Source: Perkinsus marinus ATCC 50983 (Eukaryota; Perkinsozoa; Perkinsida; Perkinsidae). From it: a DNA stretch of 64,000 bases. Each line of letters begins with the position of its first letter. Within the stretch, counting starts at the first letter, position 1. Location of the stretch: assembly GCF_000006405.1 (NCBI RefSeq), contig NW_003217015.1, forward strand, positions 481,331 to 545,330, read 5' to 3'. The position numbers and the translations under genes were made by a program. Positions 58,198 through 64,000 of this stretch are shown piece by piece. Below the pieces are notes generated by a model. It saw only the letters and a program-made list of their open reading frames with translations. It was not told the DNA's origin and searched no databases.

Positions 58198-59696
58198 CTA
58201 CTCCTCAGCCGCCACAACTCTATGCCCGGCCAAGAGTTGATCGATATAGTCCGCCCCCTGCTGCTCCCTGAACTCATCAAGCATTTCCTCCCAGACCTTC
58301 TTAGCCTCTTCCTCCCCTCGAGGGGCGCCAGCCAGATGAGGGTCGATCGAATCATAGCAACGTGTACTTGCGTTCCACAGTCGAAGACCGCTGACCTACA
58401 AAACACATATTTCCCAGTTGCTCAGCAAGCCCTAGCTCCTTACAGGATGAGGCAGGTCAATGAGCTTGCCCGTGTTCTCATCTTCTACACGATAGTGGTC
58501 CATCAGATGCTCAGGGGTCGGGAACATGTGCCTGAGAGGACCATCCCAGTATGGGACAATAGCTCTGATAAGTACTTGTCGAAAACAGTAGTGACAAGCC
58601 CCAGCTGCAGCAATCGTCGAAATGCAGCCTCACACACTGGATGCTCCAACTGCTCTTTCCATATAGCTACAACAGAACAACATGTAGCACCACACACACA
58701 TCATGCCTGACCCTCCCCTTACTAGTAGTATTACCAAATTTCTTATCCCTAAACTGCAATACTGGATCCAAGCTGACCTGGGACTGCCTCCATGTGTTAT
58801 CATCCTTAAAGTTGTATTCCAAGAACCGTGTACAGGGCTCGTCCGAGTACCTACCGAGACTGCTACCCTCCCTCCAGCAGCTACTACTGCTCACATCACT
58901 TGACAGGTCCCCATTATAGGCGAGAGACCTCCACTACCGTCAACCACACAGACATACCTACACTATACCGTATCCCACCGTATCAATCACGACCTGATAG
59001 TACTACTCGACGATCTCGTCATCTGAATTCTGACAAGTGATAGCTACTCCCACCTTCCCTTTACTCTCTGGCTTGAAGGTATCGATATATCTCTAAGAAG
59101 AGGAAACCAATGTTAATCACATCCTCCAACACTAACAAGGTAGGGAAACTTCTACTACAACTAAGACAACCATGAACTAAGCGATGACCTATCAGGTTTA
59201 CATATTTATATGCCTACTACTAATAAAATGATGGAGTTACGAAAAACACTAGTGAAAAATATATTCCACGATTACTATATACCGCGCATATCCGGTTTCT
59301 CACAGAATACTACGCCACTTTACACGTACTACTGAATGTTCTTATATTCATATCATTGGAGTTTCACCCGTTTCACGTCAAGTGAAATGTGAAATGTGAA
59401 ATGTGTTATGTACTAGTGTTTCTCACATCACGGGTGAAACTCCATTGATATCTATATATTCGTAATTATATGGCCCCCCCTACAGCGACCCGAGACATTA
59501 CCAACTGTCCCACCAAGACCCGTACTCACGAAAGACTCTCTCCTTTATAGACGATGCGGGCCACATGAGCTATTACCTCTAGCCTTTCCTTGTCTTGGGG
59601 TGACTCCATGATATGGTATTCCCCAACTTTCACTGGATCACCCATATCGTCCAGCAGTTGCAGCTTACGTACCGCCTCTTCAATTGAACCAGTCAT
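58198..59696 (-). CDS. Hypothetical soluble protein
   Basis: No family recognised. Met 59696 starts MTGSIEEAVRKLQLLDDMGD, continuing VGEYHIMESPQDKERLEVIA and HVARIVYKGES. Downstream exons: YIDTFKPESKGKVGVAITCQ, YNFKDDNTWRQSQVSLDPVL with QFRDKKFG, AIWKEQLEHPVCEAAFRRLL with QLGLVTTVFDKYLSELL, HLMDHYRVEDENTGKLIDLP, and a final exon YDSIDPHLAGAPRGEEEAKK then VWEEMLDEFREQQGADYIDQ ending VVAAEE. Exons are charged and protein-like, so the gene is real even without a name. The long first intron contains an inverted-repeat element at 59350-59451. Confidence 0.55.
59350..59451. mobile_element. 102-bp palindromic inverted-repeat element
   Basis: The arms atatcattggagtttcaccc(gt) at 59350-59371 and (ac)gggtgaaactccattgatat at 59430-59451 are reverse complements over 22 bases with a single mismatch. 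Inside are three tandem copies of gtgaaat. It looks like a very small MITE or fold-back element; no coding capacity. No clear target duplication could be assigned. Confidence 0.6.
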
Positions 59697-60039
59697 TATT
59701 ACTATTATAACAATAACAAAACTACTATGCAAATCTCCCTCTGATGTTAATGATGATACTCAACGCGAAGCGAAACTGAACTTAGTAACCTCATCTGGCA
59801 ACAACAGATCATGCTGGTAGACGACACTATGTAAAGATCTACAACAGGGGGCATCAGCCTCATGCAAATGGGTATCTGGAATATTCCTCCTCATGTGCTA
59901 GCCAATATAACTCTTTACCTGAACCGTTGCTTCGACCGTTTTCTCCTACTCATAATGAGGTCCATAATGGACGTAAGCTGGGGAGTACAATTCATAACGA
60001 ATTCCTCCTGTCGTAACTGTAGAGGCATATAAGTCCAGA

Positions 60040-61559
60040 TCAGACACCATAACCTACAAGACCAGTGTGTTTATGCTTGTCCAGGAACTCAAAGATGTGT
60101 TCAGGATCCAGCAATCCCAAATGGAATATCATACTATCTCCCCGATCCTCAGCATCATCACCACAGCCCGAGTCAGATCCTTCACTGCGGCGAGACGTCA
60201 AGTATCGACACTCCTCACTACCAGAGCACGCTACTATCGGCGTTCCCGATCTGCCAACGTAGGTATAGCAGAGAGATCCCACAGTACTACCCAGTAACCC
60301 GTCCCTCATCGAATAAAATCCTCATGTCACTGAGCGTTATGAAACCCTTCGAGTCCTACGATGGGCACACTTGATAAAATGCCATCGTTCCTCTTAGTAC
60401 AACATCCATTTTTTTGAAGGCCGCCCTAGCAATAGCCGCTGAAGTGGCGAAAGTGTTCTTTGCCAGTCTCAATTCACGAGCTGTTCGAGTGAGCTTCTGC
60501 GATTCTTGTTGGCCCAATACGCCCAGCCCTGACCGCAGTACCAGACGCGCCTGCATGCACAAGTACTCTGACCTCCATGATAGGGGACTAGGGGCTATAG
60601 TACATCTTCGAATTCCATTTGGTGTTCTAGGTCACACTCAAGGCGCTCCAGGGCAGCACTGAGAGAACTAAGAACAGAGGAAGAGCTATTCAAGCAAGGT
60701 CCAGTGAGACTACACACCCAATAACACCATCGTCTCCCTTAATACGAAGCTGGATATCGGCTGCCCACTCACGTAGCGAACGAGGAGTGTCCGCTTCAGG
60801 GGAACTCCCAAGCGGAAGTAACGACCTGGTCAACCTTGAAGCGACGTGTGAGAGAGGAACCGGCGTGAAGCGGCAAGTATAGTGATAGTACCTCTTTGTC
60901 GCACGAGAGGCCTCACTACTACCGTCCTTCTCATCACCACCCAGTTCACTTCTAATGGCCCCAATGGTCTACGAACAGGCAACATCACCCATGTGCATTC
61001 CCAGATCGATCCCCAGCCCCTCACATCTAGGGCCAGTTTCTGATGCATAAGCATTTCATGACAGCTCCTGATTTGCTCAGAAAAGGCAGTAAGCCGGTCT
61101 CCCTCGGAGCCTGATAATCACCAGCATGATACTGGAAACACTTCGATACAGCAGCATCACCCAAGTCGACGCCTCTCCCTCCAGACCGTATTGGCACCAC
61201 AGGCAGTCTGCTCGATAACTTACCAGTGCCGATACAGTACATGGAATCAGATGCCCTACAAGGCAGCTCACACTGAGGACGGCTCTGTCTTCCTACCCTT
61301 CAGCGTGACGACTACGATAAAGCCTCCTGTCGGGTACACAGAAATCACATCCTAATTGCTTGACGAAGTCCTCCATATAGGCGTCATGGGCTGAGCTTAG
61401 GTTACCCATGATCACTGGGGGAAAAGGGCTGTCCTCAAGAGCCAGATTACAGATCCAAACGTAAGCGTACCCTGTCCGATCCCGAGGATGCCTCATAGAA
61501 TAATTTCGTGGCGCGTGACAAAATCTCGGCGCGCCCAGGGTAATATACCAATCGGGCAA
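60040..61559 (-). CDS. Hypothetical protein with an EF-hand-like segment
   Basis: No confident family. The possible first exon (Met 61559) ends in SSAHDAYMEDFVKQLGCDFC. Later exons: RGVDLGDAAVSKCFQYHAGD, SEQIRSCHEMLMHQKLALDV, GDEKDGSSEASRATKRYYHY, LREWAADIQLRIKGDDGVIG, SAALERLECDLEHQMEFEDV, TRTARELRLAKNTFATSAAI with ARAAFKKMD, then DSKGFITLSDMRILFDEG, which resembles an EF-hand loop and exit helix (D-x-K-G-F-I-T-x-x-D). The final exon has SGCGDDAEDRGDSMIFHLGL and LLDPEHIFEFLDKHKHTGLV. The whole may be a calcium-responsive cytoplasmic protein; inference only. The stretch 59697-60039 shows nothing recognisable. Confidence 0.45.
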
Positions 61560-62778
61560 GAGGGTAAGCTCTCTCTGCGCGAGTTTTACTCCAACATGCC
61601 AGTCACCTTGCTTAACGCGGGCCCACCATTATTTCCAACTCGACAAACCCGGGGGCTATGAAATGATACCGCGAGGTCCCGATGGGAAATGGAGCCATGA
61701 TCTCTGCCACGAGCAGATCCACAACCGTGATTTAACTAATCAAGGGATGCACAACCGCTAACACTAGTCTGAGAAATATCGTATATTCTGGCTGCATTCT
61801 GCGCTCGAGTATTTGCGTCTCCTAGCACTTCGCTCTCCCCACGTATAACACTCTCAGACATGTCGACTGGCCGGTAAAAGACCGATTCTGCGAAATCGGC
61901 AAGGCAGCTCACTGCGCACAGATGGCACCATGGCTAGTGATGGAACTGTTCATTGGGTGAGGGTATGATCTTCCCATTTCGGATTCGTAACTCCAACCTA
62001 GCGCGTCCCGACGGAATTGATAGTTTCAAAGACATGCTACACCTTTTCCCGTGCAAGTTCGACAGATGAGCAGGCAAGAATGATAGTGTTAGAAGCGTTA
62101 AAACGAGGCGCGATTCTCCATGGGGTCCACCTGGCTACGGCCGCAGAGAGGGCTTCGGCCTCCATGAGCAAGGTACCAAGTCCCACACAACTCGAAAATC
62201 TAGGGCACTTGCCCCTTGCGGTCTGGAATAGATTCAATTGCGATGCCACGCTCCAGGCGGATCCTAGGTATAGGCCAGCACATCATCGGTAAAAACTCAC
62301 TAATGCTGAAGTAAAGTGAGTACGGTACCGGAGACTACAGACTGTCCCGCACCACCGTAATCACCGTATCGGTGATTATCTATAACCCATCAGGTAGGGT
62401 ACCACGCTAAGTTGGAGCCCATCGGCCACAGCGCTGTCCCCCCGTGGGGTATGCAGATCATGAAATAACTCTGAAGAGGTCAGACGTATAATTGATAAGC
62501 CTCCTTTGGAGAGCCTTCTCGTCATCGAGAGATGGGGAGGGGGTTCCACTTGAGTTGGAGCATGTTTTCTAGGCAATTTTTGCTGCCCAGCTTGACTGAC
62601 GCAACTCAAACTATAGTTAATGAGGGTGAAAACCCATGTATAACACTGTAGTCGCCGATTAGACCAAAATCTTCTGACAACCTCCACAATAATCTAACTA
62701 AATCTTGATGCCGACTAGAGGCCGCCCCTCGGAAGAGGTGTGGCCCCTGTCGTTGTTAACCTTCAACCTGTGGAAGGC
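61560..62778. other. Unresolved region with a possible plus-strand exon
   Basis: The stretch 62017-62292 (+) is open and reads SSTDEQARMIVLEALKRGAI then LHGVHLATAAERASASMSKV, moderately protein-like, ending at 62292; no family recognised. A minus-strand frame at 62687-62376 starts MEVVRRFWSNRRLQC but is otherwise unconvincing. No repeats or RNA genes seen. Confidence 0.3.
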
Positions 62779-63410
62779 TCAAAGTAAATAAAAGCATAAG
62801 TGTGAACCAAACAATGGACTCGAGAGTAGACATCTCATAGACCCTGGGCACCAGGCGAAGGGCTGAAAACACAAGCACATACGCTCGATCAACAGATGAG
62901 GAGGACGAGTTTAAGACCAGCAATCCAAACTCACCGAGTGACATGAAATTCCGCATACTCCCTCGGTGGCGGAGCAAGAAGGCATGAGCATATATCCGTG
63001 TTTTGGGAGTGGGCAGTCGCTTGCCTTGTTGCACTTGACGGTGCAAAACACACCAAAACGACCATTATCCTGAAATAAGTACACATCAGTATATCTCCCG
63101 GACATCACATCTAGTCAGATTCTAGTGATCACAGCGGAGCGAAGTTACACTCACCGAGAAGTAAACCGGTTCAATTCCGTTCGGGCAATAGCAATCCTTG
63201 AGGGAGCCGTCTTTCACAGTGCATGGGCCGGTAGGCTTGACGTAAGGATCTGCCATCAACCGTTCCAATACTAGTTCTCCCAAAACAGTCGATACTAGTA
63301 GCCGTCATTCCTCCCCTACCGTTGTCGCCCCACGTGGAGGAGTTCCCGAATTTATCCCTATCCCCAAAAGCGCAATGAAGTAGGAGAGTCATGGTGAGCG
63401 AGTAATGCAT
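62779..63410 (-). CDS. Small secreted cysteine-rich protein
   Basis: Met 63410 starts a signal peptide (MHYSLTMTLLLHCAFG). An exon after a ggcag acceptor reads DPYVKPTGPCTVKDGSLKDC then YCPNGIEPVYFS, before a gtgagt donor. The next, after a tttcag acceptor, reads DNGRFGVFCTVKCNKASDCP and continues with SCSATEGVCGISCHS before another gtgagt. The last, after ttttcag, reads PFAWCPGSMRCLLSS and stops at 62779. The paired-Cys spacing (C-x3-C, C-x5-CP, CGISC) indicates a small disulfide-stabilised extracellular domain. Perkinsus genomes hold large families of short Cys-rich secreted proteins of this look (from memory). Exact function unknown. Confidence 0.65.
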
Positions 63411-64000
63411 TCTGGGCAGATGCTAAAAGTTGCTAAAAGAACTGATTGGATCACATTGTAGCGCCTTCTTGGTCAAGACAAGCACCACTGGTGAACAACA
63501 CAACGCTGGCATCGACGCTAGGTGATGAGCTACTCATCAGAAGAGGTTTACCACTCGCTATTAAAGTCCAGTCCCGTCATGACGCTACCAAAAAAGATCA
63601 CAGAAGTCTCCCTCATTCCGGAGTCCTTCCGCTCTACCAACATCGATCAACTGACGTTTTTCACGCAAGACGCTACAAAGAACGAGCTTCCGCACAACTA
63701 TTCGTAGCAGATCCTTGTGAGTGAAATGCATTGGGCACACAGTGCGCACGAACAACAACTCTCATGTGCGGCATAGTTGTTGTAGTACATAACTACAAGT
63801 GACCAAAGACGTTGCTGATACTATGACTCAACCATCAAGTACTGGTCAAAGGTCATGAGATTAGAACAGTTCCACAATGAACTTAACTCGTAGAACGCCC
63901 GACGCACGGAACGTCACGTGACCACGTGACGCCGCCCTCGATCACACCAACGTCGATTCCTGAGTTCTACACATGTGATCCCACATTGTGCGTGAAGTTA
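63411..64000. other. Window end, nothing firm
   Basis: Overlapping plus-strand frames at 63446-63724 have no recognisable domain. Likely the upstream region of the secreted protein gene and of whatever follows. Confidence 0.35.

Noticed and set aside
61874-61900. Hairpin ccgattctgcgaaatcgg, like an anticodon arm
   Set aside because: It gives a 6-bp stem with a 6-base loop, and no D-arm, T-arm or acceptor is present around it.

Overview
The window reads as nuclear DNA of a protist, most likely an alveolate close to Perkinsus; this assignment is inference. The evidence is dense genes cut by many short GT-AG introns (about 43-80 nt where both ends could be fixed), a SUF-pathway ATPase carrying a secretory-plus-transit leader (relic plastid), a RAP-domain organelle RNA-binding protein, and a small secreted Cys-rich protein. 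No bacterial operon signals and no rRNA were seen. Coordinates of multi-exon genes are gene spans; exon ends are given in the text where splice sites and reading frame agree.

Layout. 1-3.6 kb (+): 3' part of a coiled-coil gene with a long acidic tail holding a 30-bp minisatellite. 4.0-5.1 kb (-): DUF1749 alpha/beta hydrolase. 5.1-8.8 kb: poorly resolved, with a probable Q/N/S-rich gene. 8.8-11.7 kb (+): DEAD-box helicase, then tRNA-Ala(AGC) and a GIY-YIG nuclease-like exon. 12.7-24.2 kb (-): divergent beta-like tubulin, SufC, APC8/CDC23, a SAP/UIM/zinc-finger protein and protein disulfide isomerase. 24.4-25.6 kb (+): a small ORF and a lysine-methyltransferase-like gene, head to head with PDI. 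27-41.3 kb (-): a coiled-coil protein, a bifunctional NAD(P)HX epimerase/dehydratase, and a very large secretory-pathway protein with about six discoidin-like modules and a multipass C-terminus. 43-46.5 kb (+): RAP-domain protein and a disordered protein. 46.7-63.4 kb (-): a SIM-bearing basic protein, a coiled-coil protein, two tandem chagasin-family cysteine-protease inhibitors, a DUF547 protein, a Ca2+/cation exchanger, two unrecognised genes and a secreted Cys-rich protein.

The most notable items are: (a) a family of short non-autonomous DNA transposons (TIR beginning CAGTGT, 8-bp target duplications, hAT-like) with six copies here, five of them inside introns; (b) the tandem chagasin-like inhibitors, which can be fully reconstructed in four exons each and show a gene-conversion-like identity gradient; (c) the SufC leader, which argues for a multi-membrane plastid; (d) a strongly diverged tubulin with beta-type residues; (e) the multi-discoidin multipass protein.

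There is no sign of a single operon-like pathway. The genes are housekeeping (cell cycle, ER folding, Fe-S assembly, metabolite repair, organelle RNA) mixed with likely secreted or surface products (inhibitors, Cys-rich protein, discoidin protein), as expected for a parasite or host-associated protist.
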